This document shows, piece after piece, positions 13,823 through 23,157 of a stretch of 30,683 nt of DNA. Made by a program: the position numbers and the translations under genes. The notes under the pieces were generated by a model. The model was given only the letters and a program-made list of their open reading frames with translations. It was not told the DNA's origin and did not search any database. The number at the start of each line of letters is the position of its first letter. The first letter of the stretch is position 1. Source of the stretch: a virus; IMG/VR virus record IMGVR_UViG_3300025070_000149, positions 1 through 30,683 of that record; one strand, given 5' to 3'.

Positions 13823-14084
13823 TTACAAATTTAATGAAGACAAACTATTACAAGAGCTTAAAGGATACATTGATGCTACATACAGTCAGCATTATGCATC
13901 CGATAAATATCAGGCTACCGATGTTATTATTGATTCGGGACATGGTGAGGGCTTTAGTCTTGGTAATATTATGAAGTATGCTAAACGCTACGGTAATAAA
14001 GAAGGAAAGAACAGAAAAGACTTGCTTAAAATATTACACTATGCTATAATAATGCTTTATGTACACGACAAAGAGAACATATAA
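13809..14084 (+). CDS. DUF3310 protein, T7 gp1.7 relative (possible nucleotide kinase)
   Basis: I chose ATG 13809, behind AAGGA; upstream in-frame ATGs lie inside the endonuclease gene without RBS. The 91-residue product has the DUF3310 pattern: SQHYASDKYQATDVI (about residues 26-40), then GFSLGNIMKYAKRYGNKEGK (about 48-67) and a helical KDLLKILHYAIIML. T7 gp1.7 is reported to be a nucleotide kinase, and the flanking endonuclease and reductase genes fit nucleotide supply. Activity here is inferred. Its stop overlaps the NrdA ATG (TAATG). Confidence 0.75.
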   Translation: MKKTNYKFNEDKLLQELKGYIDATYSQHYASDKYQATDVIIDSGHGEGFSLGNIMKYAKRYGNKEGKNRKDLLKILHYAIIMLYVHDKENI

Positions 14085-16009
14085 TGATAGAAGATAAAGT
14101 AGGTATCAAGGAATATCTTGGTATAAAAATAAATTATAGTAACGAAAAAAATTTAGATAAGTTTAGCCTTGACACACTCAAGGATAGATACTTATGGGAG
14201 AAACGTAATAAAGATGGGGAAATCGAAGTTAAAGAAACACACGCACAGGAAGCATTTGCCAGAGCCTCAGTCTTCGGAGCTACCTACAAAGGTCACACAG
14301 ATTTTGACTTGGCTCAAAGGCTTTATCACTACAGTTCCAACTGTTGGTTCATGTTTAGCACTCCTATACTTAGTAACGGAGGAACAAGTCGTGGGCTTCC
14401 TATTAGCTGTTTCCTCAATTATGTACCTGACAGCAGGGATGGTTTATCTGCTCACTATAACGAGAATATATGGTTGGCGAGTTCAGGCGGAGGTATTGGT
14501 GGATATTGGGGAGATATTAGGAGTAACGGTATTTCTACTACTCATGGCAGTCGTTCTACTGGTTCAATTCCTTTCATCCATGTCGTAGATTCTCAGATGT
14601 TAGCCTTTAATCAAGGCACAACAAGACGTGGTTCTTATGCAGCTTACATGGATATATCTCATCCGGAGATTGAAGAGTTCATTAACATGCGTAAAGAATC
14701 AGGTGGAGATATTAATCGTAAGAATCTTAATCTTCATAATGGTATTAACATTACCAATGAGTTCTTGAAAGCTGTTGAAGAAGATGCAGACTTTAGATTG
14801 ATTGACCCTAAGACTAACGAGCCTACTAAGATTGTAAATGCTAGAGACTTGTGGTGGCAGATCATTAATGCTAGAGCAGAGACAGGTGAGCCTTACATGG
14901 TCAACATAGATAGATGTAACGAAGCTTTACCTAAAGAACAAAAAGATTTAGGATTAGAAATCAAACAGAGCAATCTTTGTTCTGAGATTACGTTACCTAC
15001 TAACGAAGAAAGAACAGCAGTATGTTGTTTATCTTCTGTCAACTTAGAATACTTTGATGAATGGTCAGAAAACCCTATGTTCATTGAAGATTTAATAACC
15101 ATGCTAGACAACGTGCTTCAACATTATATTGATAACGCTGTCGATACAGATAACTTAGGAGAGTACAATGCAAACTTTAAAAGGTTTCAAAAACATATTA
15201 AGCAGGGCAAAGAAGGCTTTACTAAGTCTGCCTACTCGGCTTATAGAGAAAGGTCGTTGGGTCTTGGTGCGATGGGATTCCATTCGTATCTCCAATCACG
15301 CAACTTACCTTTTGAAGGTATCTATGCTACGGGCTTCAATCATAAAGCGTTTAAATATCTTAAAACACAAGCAACCAGAGCTTCTGAAAGACTTGCAGAG
15401 GACAGGGGTGAAGCTCCTGATGTCAGTGGTAGTGGGAGGCGTAATGCTCATCTACTCGCTGTTGCTCCTAACGCTAGTTCTAGTATCATATGTGGCGGTA
15501 CTTCTCCTTCGATTGAGCCATATCGTGCTAACGTTTATACGCACAAGACTCTCTCAGGTTCGTTCCAAGTTAAAAACAAATACTTAGACGAGATACTACA
15601 AGATAAAGGTTTAAAGAAAGATGAGTTGACTGCATTGTGGAAAGACATTGCAGGTAACGATGGTTCAGTACAGCACCTTGATATCTTAACAGATGATGAA
15701 AAAGAAATATTTAAAACTGCTAATGAGATAGATCAGATATGGATTATAGAACATGCTTCTAAAAGACAAGAGTTTATCTGTCAAGCACAATCAGTTAATC
15801 TTTTCTTTACACTTCCAAAGGCTACAGAGTCACAGGAAGTACACGATGAGTACATGCAGTACGTTAATGATGTACACTGGTATGGGATGAACAAACTTAA
15901 ATCTCTATACTACTTCAGGTCTAATGCTGCTCGTAGTGTAGAAAATGTAAACTTAAAAGTTCAGCGTATTAAATTAGATGATGCTGAATGTATAGCTTGT
16001 GAGGGATAG
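14084..16009 (+). CDS. nrdA: Class I ribonucleotide reductase, large subunit
   Basis: It reduces ribonucleotides to deoxyribonucleotides with NrdB. Visible catalytic residues are C109 (ISCFLNY), N297, C299 and E301 in SNLCSEI, and C314 or C315 in AVCCLSSVNL; the redox pair C636 and C639 lies in the C-terminal CIACEG. Glycine-rich SSGGGIGGYWG and APNASSS stretches fit the family. At 641 residues it is about 120 shorter than E. coli NrdA, and the sequence reaches the catalytic domain within about 30 residues, so the N-terminal ATP cone that gives dATP inhibition is missing. That would keep dNTP synthesis on. It starts by TAATG overlap with the DUF3310 gene. Confidence 0.95.
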   Translation: MIEDKVGIKEYLGIKINYSNEKNLDKFSLDTLKDRYLWEKRNKDGEIEVKETHAQEAFARASVFGATYKGHTDFDLAQRLYHYSSNCWFMFSTPILSNGGTSRGLPISCFLNYVPDSRDGLSAHYNENIWLASSGGGIGGYWGDIRSNGISTTHGSRSTGSIPFIHVVDSQMLAFNQGTTRRGSYAAYMDISHPEIEEFINMRKESGGDINRKNLNLHNGINITNEFLKAVEEDADFRLIDPKTNEPTKIVNARDLWWQIINARAETGEPYMVNIDRCNEALPKEQKDLGLEIKQSNLCSEITLPTNEERTAVCCLSSVNLEYFDEWSENPMFIEDLITMLDNVLQHYIDNAVDTDNLGEYNANFKRFQKHIKQGKEGFTKSAYSAYRERSLGLGAMGFHSYLQSRNLPFEGIYATGFNHKAFKYLKTQATRASERLAEDRGEAPDVSGSGRRNAHLLAVAPNASSSIICGGTSPSIEPYRANVYTHKTLSGSFQVKNKYLDEILQDKGLKKDELTALWKDIAGNDGSVQHLDILTDDEKEIFKTANEIDQIWIIEHASKRQEFICQAQSVNLFFTLPKATESQEVHDEYMQYVNDVHWYGMNKLKSLYYFRSNAARSVENVNLKVQRIKLDDAECIACEG

Positions 16010-16010
16010 T

Positions 16011-16154
16011 ATGGGTTGTTGGCATTGTGGAACAGAACTAATATGGGGTGGAGATCACGACATAGAAGATGAGAACGATGAGTATATTATGGAAACTAAT
16101 TTAACTTGTCCTAAATGTAACTCTGCTGTTATAGTTTATTTACCAAAGGATTAA
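16011..16154 (+). CDS. Small zinc-ribbon protein, 47 aa
   Basis: GAGGGA lies just before ATG 16011, one base after the NrdA stop. The product begins MGCWHCGTELIWGGDHD and has a second pair in TCPKCN, so four Cys can bind one zinc. I recall near-identical small proteins in marine phages, often near reductase or replication genes. Function is unknown; the middle is acidic. Confidence 0.75.
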   Translation: MGCWHCGTELIWGGDHDIEDENDEYIMETNLTCPKCNSAVIVYLPKD

Positions 16155-16155
16155 T

Positions 16156-16335
16156 ATGAAACAATCAGACTTTGACAAGGTGTTTAGTCAGAAGTTTTCT
16201 GGCTTTACAAGTAGGATGTGGTTAGATTATTGTGATGAACATAAAGACCCATTCTCAAAAACAAAAGATTACGCAGGATACGTAATTGAAAATTTAAAAT
16301 ATTTAGTTAAGAAATTTAACAAGGAGAACAGATGA
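16156..16335 (+). CDS. Small hypothetical protein between nrdA and nrdB, 59 aa
   Basis: AAGGA precedes ATG 16156, and the TGA overlaps the NrdB ATG (ATGA). The product has a short helical, charged sequence with a WLDYCDEHKDP stretch and a Lys-rich end. No recognised domain. Its place between the two reductase genes suggests shared expression, not necessarily shared function. Confidence 0.65.
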   Translation: MKQSDFDKVFSQKFSGFTSRMWLDYCDEHKDPFSKTKDYAGYVIENLKYLVKKFNKENR

Positions 16336-17315
16336 GCTTATTAGACACGAGAGATTACTACAAACCATTCGATAACCCGTGGATGTTTGACTACTATGTC
16401 TTACAAAACCAAATGCATTGGATGCCGGAGTCAGTACCACTACACACTGATGTAAAAGATTGGCAGGAGTTAGATTCAAAAGAAAAGAATTTACTTACCC
16501 AAATCTTTAGGTTGTTTACTCAATCCGATGTAGACGTTGGTGCAGGTTATGTCGATAGATACATGCGTATATTTAGAAAGCCTGAAGCACGTATGATGAT
16601 GGGTTCGTTTGCAAACATGGAGTCTATCCATCAACATGCTTACAGCTTACTCCTTGATACAGTGGGTATGCCTGAGATAGAGTACAAAGCTTTTGCAGAG
16701 TACGAAGAAATGGCTGATAAACACGAGTATGTTCATAACATCAAGACCATCAAGAAAGATAAGAAAAGTATTGCAAAAACTTTAGCAGTCTATTCAGCTT
16801 TTACAGAAGGACTACAGTTGTTTAGTAGCTTTGCAATCTTGTTAAACTTTCCAAGGTTCGGCAAGATGAAAGGTATGGGACAGATAGTTACTTACTCTAT
16901 CCGTGATGAGTCTATGCATGTTGAAGCTATGACTAAATTGTTTAGAGAGTTTATTCAAGAGAACATAGAGATATGGACAGATGATTTTAAAGCAGAACTC
17001 TACGAGATTTGTAGACAGATGGTAACACTAGAAGATAAATTCTTAGACCTAGTGTTTGATATGGGAGACTTACAGGGTCTTACCAAGAAAGATATGTATG
17101 CTTACAATAGATACATAGCCGATAGAAGATTGTTACAGCTTGGTCTTAAAACCAACTATGACCAACGTGAGAATCCTCTAGGTTGGTTGGATGAAGTGAT
17201 GGGTGTTGAACATCAGAACTTCTTTGAAGGTCGTGCTACTTCTTACATGAAAGCAGGACTACGTGGTAGACAGGATAAGATAACCTTTGCAAATTTGGAG
17301 AGTGATAATGGTTAA
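16332..17315 (+). CDS. nrdB: Class I ribonucleotide reductase, small subunit
   Basis: It holds the diiron centre that makes the radical for NrdA. Likely ligands are D66 (or D68) in FTQSDVDVG, E97 and H100 in MESIHQHAY, E159 in TEGLQLFSS, and E193 and H196 in DESMHVEAM. Y104, seven residues after E97, is placed like the radical Tyr122 of E. coli. Length (327 aa) is slightly under E. coli's 376. The C-terminus reads ...ANLESDNG instead of the usual acidic or aromatic tail that docks on the large subunit, so docking may differ. AAGGAG precedes the ATG. Together with NrdA it supplies dNTPs for phage DNA. Confidence 0.95.
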   Translation: MSLLDTRDYYKPFDNPWMFDYYVLQNQMHWMPESVPLHTDVKDWQELDSKEKNLLTQIFRLFTQSDVDVGAGYVDRYMRIFRKPEARMMMGSFANMESIHQHAYSLLLDTVGMPEIEYKAFAEYEEMADKHEYVHNIKTIKKDKKSIAKTLAVYSAFTEGLQLFSSFAILLNFPRFGKMKGMGQIVTYSIRDESMHVEAMTKLFREFIQENIEIWTDDFKAELYEICRQMVTLEDKFLDLVFDMGDLQGLTKKDMYAYNRYIADRRLLQLGLKTNYDQRENPLGWLDEVMGVEHQNFFEGRATSYMKAGLRGRQDKITFANLESDNG

Positions 17316-17526
17316 TAAAAGTGAAGCTAACTTAGTAAGTTTTAAAGTGCTTCTTACAAGAGATAATAAAATTGTTACAGAGTTTAGTATGCTTCCTGAA
17401 AACAAAGTAGACGAAATATTTCCTGTAGATGAACGAGATATAATAAAAGCTATTTTAAAGAAAGGAAAAAATAAAATGGGGGATTTACATAACTATTTAC
17501 AAAGAGAGTTAAACGTTTTAAAGTAA
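17308..17526 (+). CDS. Hypothetical protein, 72 aa, last rightward gene
   Basis: I chose ATG 17308, behind TTGGAGAG and overlapping the NrdB stop by 8 bp. The product has a strand-rich start (LVSFKVLLTRDNKIVTEF) and a Lys-rich helical end. No family recognised. Its stop lies 2 bp from the stop of the leftward operon, with no terminator hairpin visible between. Confidence 0.65.
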   Translation: MVNKSEANLVSFKVLLTRDNKIVTEFSMLPENKVDEIFPVDERDIIKAILKKGKNKMGDLHNYLQRELNVLK

Positions 17527-17528
17527 CT

Positions 17529-17810
17529 CTAATCTTTTCTTACGTCTTTCTTACCATCAGCCCGAGCTATTCTAGCAACGTCTGGTGGTAACTTTAATGC
17601 AGTACGAACCAATGTGTCGATACGTATCATATCATTATCCATTTGCCTTATCCTATCAATCAAGGAAACAATCATCGTGTGTTGCGTATCTAGTTTTTTG
17701 TGGATGTCTGAAATTAAACTTTTAAATAGTGTCCATACTAAGTAACCCAAGCCTATTGCAGCAGCAGCCGGAATCCCTATAGTCTCTATGGCACTTATAA
17801 ACTCTTTCAT
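17529..17810 (-). CDS. Small membrane protein with coiled coil, possible lysis protein
   Basis: The last gene of the leftward operon. Residues about 12-32 (GIPAAAAIGLGYLVWTLFKSL) form one membrane helix; about 33-65 look coiled coil (KKLDTQHTMIVSLIDRIRQM); the tail is basic. The ATGA overlap couples it to the holin-like gene upstream. One helix followed by a coil is the layout of some small holins and of inner-membrane spanins, so a lysis role is plausible but unproven. Confidence 0.65.
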   Translation of the reverse strand: MKEFISAIETIGIPAAAAIGLGYLVWTLFKSLISDIHKKLDTQHTMIVSLIDRIRQMDNDMIRIDTLVRTALKLPPDVARIARADGKKDVRKD

Positions 17811-18241
17811 TTCTTGACAAGACTGCCACCAAAATACATACCAATAATAGCTGATACTAAATTAGTATCTAGTTGAGTGATAACTAATCCATTAAATGAA
17901 ATCCATTCAAATATTTCTTTTCCATCTGTAAAAAATAAAAATCCGGGCTTCCAATTGGTATAGCCAACTGTAACTAAAACTTCAGGATAGAATAACGGTA
18001 CAAGCTTTGGAAGTAATACAATAGAAAAAATTGCTGTCAATGCTATAATTCTTCTTGTCCATTGAAATCCTTTGTTCTCATAAGTTCTAGCATCTGAGAT
18101 AGCAGCATTTTGAACTTCAGTTCTAGCAATTAACATCTTCTGTTCTTCTTGTTTAGCCTTCATACGTTGAGACCATAGACTAAGTAATCCACTTAATAAC
18201 GTTGAACCAAGCATTGTAATTATTTCAAAAGGAAAACCCAT
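17807..18241 (-). CDS. Holin-like membrane protein, 144 aa
   Basis: Three hydrophobic stretches are visible: about residues 7-24, 62-86 (RRIIALTAIFSIVLLPKLVPL) and 121-140 (LVSAIIGMYFGGSL). Between the first two lies a charged, probably coiled segment (QRMKAKQEEQKML). This layout matches holin candidates that are common in marine podoviruses at the end of the virion operon. It would open the inner membrane at lysis. The location between the ejection-protein gene and another small membrane protein supports it. Holin identity is based on topology and context, not on a proven motif. Confidence 0.6.
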   Translation of the reverse strand: MGFPFEIITMLGSTLLSGLLSLWSQRMKAKQEEQKMLIARTEVQNAAISDARTYENKGFQWTRRIIALTAIFSIVLLPKLVPLFYPEVLVTVGYTNWKPGFLFFTDGKEIFEWISFNGLVITQLDTNLVSAIIGMYFGGSLVKK

Positions 18242-18242
18242 A

Positions 18243-18479
18243 CTAATTTTCTGTAGTTAAAGTTAAAGAAAGTAAATCATTTACTGAATCTACTAAATAC
18301 TCAGGTATAGTTGTAGAAAAAATATCATCTTCTTTGTATGCAATCATGTAAGATTCTATCAAATCTTCATACAAAGGTCTAAAGTCTTCACGAGTTATCC
18401 AAGGCTCATCTGATTGACTACGAGCTTTACAGTCTATTCTGTATGCCACGTCTAATTGCTTTTCTGTATATAGTAACAT
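18243..18479 (-). CDS. Hypothetical protein, 78 aa
   Basis: I chose ATG 18479, whose A lies in the TAA stop of the giant upstream gene (TAATG); a longer frame starting at 18557 would lie inside that gene. The product begins MLLYTEKQLDVAYRIDC and has a PWITREDFRPLYEDLIE stretch, mostly helical and acidic. I recall similar short proteins next to internal virion or lysis genes in marine phages. Function unknown. Confidence 0.7.
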   Translation of the reverse strand: MLLYTEKQLDVAYRIDCKARSQSDEPWITREDFRPLYEDLIESYMIAYKEDDIFSTTIPEYLVDSVNDLLSLTLTTEN

Positions 18480-21400
18480 TATTTTAAATATTTTAAATCT
18501 GTTAAATATTTCTCTACAGTACCTGCCCCTTCTTCCGTGTTCCAGTCTTTTTTCCACTGCTTTGCTCTTATTTCTTTTGTTTCTCCGATTGGTTCCGGTA
18601 CTCTTTTTAATAAAGCCCTTGTGACTAGGGTAGCTATTTCAGGATTGTTGAGGTCATCATATGCGATGTCTTGATAATTTGCTCCATATTTTTTTTCCAT
18701 CTTTGAAACATATCTTCTTAATCCAGCACCTACTTCAGAATCTTCTTTTAAAGAATCTGTATAGTCTTGAAATCTAATAGGTGTTATTTGATAGGCACTT
18801 CTGTTATCTTTTCTAAAAGTTTCTTTATCAGTTGCAAACTTTGACTCAACCCACGCAAACTCACGGAGTAATTGAGCATCTAAATCTGATTCAGCAAACT
18901 TTAAAATAGCTGATTCATATGCATCTTTACCAATGTACTCAGGTCTAACTGGACCACCTTCATTATAAGGCTTCCTTACTTTTCTAATAATAACACCGAC
19001 ACCAGACATTTTATATTTGTTAGGTAAGTCCATTACATCATAGTCTTCACCTAAAGTTTTATTTAAATATTCTTTTAATTCTTTACGGGTAAAACCTTTT
19101 TGATAAGTTCCTTTTGCTGTGATAAGCTCTGAATCAGAAAGTTTGCTTTTTGCTTTTGGTGATGCTTTTAAAACATCATCTTTTGATCTAACTGTAATAA
19201 TAGCCATACCGTTATCATCTAATAACCTTCCAATATTTTTTACAGCTTTATCTCGATCTGCTTTTTGTAAAACATTTAGAACTGAAAAGTTTGTAATAAA
19301 ATCATATTTTTTATTTATATCTTCTGCTCTTACAAAATCAGGCATCCCATATTTTTCTGCTTTATCTAGTTGAGGGAACGGTTCAAAAGTGTCTGCATTT
19401 AAAGCTTGTTTAGCTTGATTCACTTGCATTCCGGAACCATAATCTAGTGAGTTAAATTTCTGATAGTCTTCCATAATTTTTGCAGCTTTTGAATATGTAC
19501 CACCTGTTGTAGCTATTTGAGTTTTCTGAGCCAATGATTTATCATAAGCTTTTGAAATAAATTTAGAAGCAATTTTACCTCCAATATTTTTCTTTACTCT
19601 ACTAACTTCTATCACTTTTTCAAAAGGTGATTTTAAAACTGCAGCAGTTTTACTAGGATTCCATCCCTCTTTTTTTAAATTTAATTCATTTTGTAATTTA
19701 AAATTAATAACTTTTAATAATTTATTTTTACCCTGCTCTGCAATTCTTTTTTCAACATCTGATTGAAATGATAGTTTAGGCTCGTCTTTATAAACATAAT
19801 TTACAAGTTCTCTTTTTAATAAATTAAATGAATTTGGAAAACTTATTTTATGATAAGGACTTAATACGTTATTTAATTTAGAAACATATTCATTTTTATT
19901 TTCGTATGAACCAATCATAGAATCAATAGTTTTTTTAAGACTATCTATTTCTTTCTTTTCAGGAGGAACCATGACTATTTGACCTTTACTAAAACCTAGT
20001 CTATCCATTTGTTCTTGATAAGGTTCTCCAGTAAAAGGATTAACTCTTTCAGCAGCGTTATCTTTTGTAAAAGGAACTTCCGGACCTTCTATTACTTCTT
20101 CGCCTACTACACCACCTACGGAAAACTGATCTCTATAATCTATTTCTTGCATAGTGTATGGGTCTATTTGAGATACAGGACCACCTTGAAACTTTAATAA
20201 TCTGTTTCTTGTAAGTAAACTAGCCTCTTCTGTTTCTCTGGCTGTTACGACATCAGCTCCTTCTCTAAATCCTTTCAGAATCTTTTTATCTATTTCTTTT
20301 GCAGCTTTTTGTAAAGGAGTATAAGGGTCTCTAAATCCTGTATACTCTTCCATAATATCTCCGACAGCTCTGTCAAAAATATTTTTAGTTCCTGTTAAAG
20401 GAATTTTTCTAGCTGCTGTTTCTAAAAATCCTCGGTTATATAAAGTTAACCCAATGATATCATTAATGACTGGACCACCAACACCAGTTGTAGCCACTAG
20501 TGGATTCTGACCATATGAAATACCTTCAGTAATTCTAACCGGATATTCCAATGGACCAAGAAGTCCAACACGTTGATAGGCTTTTAAAGTATCTCTCCAA
20601 TCAGTACCATCGTCTTTTATTCTTTCTCTTTCTTCAGGAGAACTTCTCCAGTAATTAGTAGCCTTAGCAACGTTTGTAGACATTAAAACAAAGGCTGCAA
20701 GTTTAGGTGCGTTAACTGTAGTATCAGTTATTGTATCTCTAGCAAAGTTTCGTAATACAGTATTACCAAAAACTGTGGGATATCTTAAAAACTGTGTAAA
20801 TATATCTACTTTTGGATTTGTCATAAAAGTAGGAACAGTTGCATATTCTCTAGATGTCTGTAAGATAACTCCATTTGTAAATCTTCCAGCACCTCTAATA
20901 ATATCATTACGGTAAAACTCATCAGACTTCGCTTGGTCTGTTACTTCATCCCCATACTTTTTAGTCCACGTCAGACCCTTATCAATATCTATACCTAGAT
21001 CATTTAATTCACCTGTTAATCTTTCTATTTTAGATTTACTAAGTCCTTTAGGGTCTGCTAATTGTTTTAAGTTTGTTTGAATTAAATCTTTACCTGTTGA
21101 AAACGAAGCAAGTTGAACTGTTTTTGTCCAAGGTATAAGTAAATTAAATCTATAAAAACGTCTAGCTTGTTTTTGTAAAAACTCATTTTGTAATCCTTCT
21201 CCAGATAAACGATTTGTTACATCAGACATTGCTTCATCTACGGCAAGAAATACACTATTCATTTCTTTTAATACTTCATCATCTGTCAAGTTATGTTTTT
21301 CTTTTAATAGTTGAGATATTTCAGAGGTAAATAATTTATGACCTCGTGTAATACCATCTTGTGCTCCTTTGATAGCAGAACTTGTTGGAGCTTTACCAAG

Positions 21401-23155
21401 TGTAATGAATGCTTCTGACAATGAAGATACAGTAGCTAGTGGCAGATAAGCCATAGCATTAGCAAGTTTAGTACCATCATAGATACCTTGGATTAAGCCA
21501 CTGTCAAAGTAATCAACCTGACCAGTAACAGATTTATACACATCAATAATTCTTTGTTTTTCTTTAGCTGATAATCCTTTACCTTTTCTTGCTGCCCTTA
21601 ATTCAGCATCAATAGGATTAATAAATCTTTCAACAAACTGAGATTGATTATCTTGTTTAAATAATATAAGGTTTTCGTCTTCAGTTTTTCCTATTACTCT
21701 AACGTCTCGACCAGCATTTAAAAAATGTTTTTTATGCTCAATAGTCTTAGCAGCATTCATAAAATAATTTGTAGTAACAGGAACTAAATCATTTGTAAGA
21801 AATTCTGCAAATTCATTATCATCTAAATTTTCAAACTTACGGGCTTGAGTTAAAAGATTTGAATGAGAACTATAAAGTTCGTTTTGTTTATTTAACATTC
21901 CCTCAACAACACTATCAGCTTTATCAGCTTCGACAATATTATTATCAATTAATTTTTGTTTAAATACTTCAGGATTACTTTTAATGGCGTCTCTGTTCCA
22001 AGAACGAGGAAAATAATTTTCTATATACTTAGGGTCCAGACCAACTTCTTCTGCATCTTTTTTAATTTGATCAAAAAATAATCTTAAATTTTCTGCAGTT
22101 TGTCTTACAGCCTGACTTGCTCCAGCAACTTCACCGCCTCGCATTAAAGTTATAACAGCTTGTTCATCTTCTGGTAAAACTTCTCCAACCTGTCTAATTG
22201 GAGCAACAGCTTCATCAAATCCTAGTTTATAATTACCTCTTCTAAAGTTAATATCTTCAGCATATGAATAACCTACTCTACGTTTAGTTTTAGCTACTAA
22301 ACTTTTATCAAACTCTGAAGTAAATTTTTGACCCAGTAATCTTGCAGTGGGTGAAAACTCTGCATCAGTTTTTAAAATCCAAGCAGGACTTGCAAGTGTT
22401 TTAGCTAGTAAAGTATCTTTTGCTTTTCTTAAATTATATAATAAATCACTACCGGCTTCTTTTCTATAGCCATCATCAGTATAAAGTTTTTCTAGTCTGT
22501 CTTGGAAGAACTCGTTTTTTCTTGCAAGTCCTCCAAAAATACCACCTGTCAAAGCTCCAATAGCTGTACTGCCTACTAATTCAGGCTTAGAATAAAGCTT
22601 TCTCATATTGGTATTTATTTCGGTGTTTTGTCTAAAATGATTATCTAGACCTGTCCATGCACCAACTTCTGCTGCAGCAATTCCAACTGTTTGAGCAGGA
22701 GTAATTTTACTTTTTGCTATATTTTTTAAACCTTGATTTACACCAGTTGCTACCGCCTGTCTCGCACCAAAAGAAGTTCCTCCAGTAACAGGAGTTAATA
22801 AAGCAGCAGCAATAGCAGTTGGGTCTGTCGAAATATCAACAGCAGCATCTTTAACAAGCTCAATATATTGTTTCAAGCTGCCCATGTCTGCTCTGTCAAA
22901 ACGAGAACGTAGATATTTATAGTCGTCTTTTTGCTGTTGAGTGAATTTTTCACTATTTATGGCACGTTGCATACCATTAAATAAGTTAAAATCAGAGTCT
23001 CTTAAATACTCAAATATATCATCAGACTGTTCTCCTACAGAACTTAAAAACCTTTCTGATATTTCTTGAAAGTCTTCGTTTTTTTCTAAATCATCTAATG
23101 TATAATTACGACCTAAACGAGATTTTTTATTTCCCTTGGTAGAAAGTAGTGTCAT
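18479..23155 (-). CDS. Giant internal virion (ejection) protein with methyltransferase and transglycosylase-like domains
   Basis: At 1558 residues it is the largest gene and stands where T7 has gp16 (1318 aa). Residues 1 to about 1000 are helical, with hydrophobic stretches near 105-130 and 190-210, and probably form the virion core or ejection channel. Then comes a low-complexity part with GGPV and GGVV motifs. Around 1215-1390 lies a class I SAM methyltransferase: SLDYGSGMQ (about 1236-1244) and NFSVLNVLQ. Around 1415-1540 is a lysozyme-like fold: E1437 in REFAWVESKF, then AYQITPIRF, as in lytic transglycosylases that open peptidoglycan during entry. T7 gp16 carries its transglycosylase at the N-terminus; here it is at the C-terminus. 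The methyltransferase in a virion protein is unusual. Active-site assignments are by motif only. Confidence 0.75.
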   Translation of the reverse strand: MTLLSTKGNKKSRLGRNYTLDDLEKNEDFQEISERFLSSVGEQSDDIFEYLRDSDFNLFNGMQRAINSEKFTQQQKDDYKYLRSRFDRADMGSLKQYIELVKDAAVDISTDPTAIAAALLTPVTGGTSFGARQAVATGVNQGLKNIAKSKITPAQTVGIAAAEVGAWTGLDNHFRQNTEINTNMRKLYSKPELVGSTAIGALTGGIFGGLARKNEFFQDRLEKLYTDDGYRKEAGSDLLYNLRKAKDTLLAKTLASPAWILKTDAEFSPTARLLGQKFTSEFDKSLVAKTKRRVGYSYAEDINFRRGNYKLGFDEAVAPIRQVGEVLPEDEQAVITLMRGGEVAGASQAVRQTAENLRLFFDQIKKDAEEVGLDPKYIENYFPRSWNRDAIKSNPEVFKQKLIDNNIVEADKADSVVEGMLNKQNELYSSHSNLLTQARKFENLDDNEFAEFLTNDLVPVTTNYFMNAAKTIEHKKHFLNAGRDVRVIGKTEDENLILFKQDNQSQFVERFINPIDAELRAARKGKGLSAKEKQRIIDVYKSVTGQVDYFDSGLIQGIYDGTKLANAMAYLPLATVSSLSEAFITLGKAPTSSAIKGAQDGITRGHKLFTSEISQLLKEKHNLTDDEVLKEMNSVFLAVDEAMSDVTNRLSGEGLQNEFLQKQARRFYRFNLLIPWTKTVQLASFSTGKDLIQTNLKQLADPKGLSKSKIERLTGELNDLGIDIDKGLTWTKKYGDEVTDQAKSDEFYRNDIIRGAGRFTNGVILQTSREYATVPTFMTNPKVDIFTQFLRYPTVFGNTVLRNFARDTITDTTVNAPKLAAFVLMSTNVAKATNYWRSSPEERERIKDDGTDWRDTLKAYQRVGLLGPLEYPVRITEGISYGQNPLVATTGVGGPVINDIIGLTLYNRGFLETAARKIPLTGTKNIFDRAVGDIMEEYTGFRDPYTPLQKAAKEIDKKILKGFREGADVVTARETEEASLLTRNRLLKFQGGPVSQIDPYTMQEIDYRDQFSVGGVVGEEVIEGPEVPFTKDNAAERVNPFTGEPYQEQMDRLGFSKGQIVMVPPEKKEIDSLKKTIDSMIGSYENKNEYVSKLNNVLSPYHKISFPNSFNLLKRELVNYVYKDEPKLSFQSDVEKRIAEQGKNKLLKVINFKLQNELNLKKEGWNPSKTAAVLKSPFEKVIEVSRVKKNIGGKIASKFISKAYDKSLAQKTQIATTGGTYSKAAKIMEDYQKFNSLDYGSGMQVNQAKQALNADTFEPFPQLDKAEKYGMPDFVRAEDINKKYDFITNFSVLNVLQKADRDKAVKNIGRLLDDNGMAIITVRSKDDVLKASPKAKSKLSDSELITAKGTYQKGFTRKELKEYLNKTLGEDYDVMDLPNKYKMSGVGVIIRKVRKPYNEGGPVRPEYIGKDAYESAILKFAESDLDAQLLREFAWVESKFATDKETFRKDNRSAYQITPIRFQDYTDSLKEDSEVGAGLRRYVSKMEKKYGANYQDIAYDDLNNPEIATLVTRALLKRVPEPIGETKEIRAKQWKKDWNTEEGAGTVEKYLTDLKYLK

Positions 23156-23157
23156 AG

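Noticed and set aside
14169-15587. Long open frames with hydrophobic products (14169-14588, 15168-15587) inside nrdA
   Set aside because: They lie wholly in another frame of a well-supported gene, without RBS; they are shadows.
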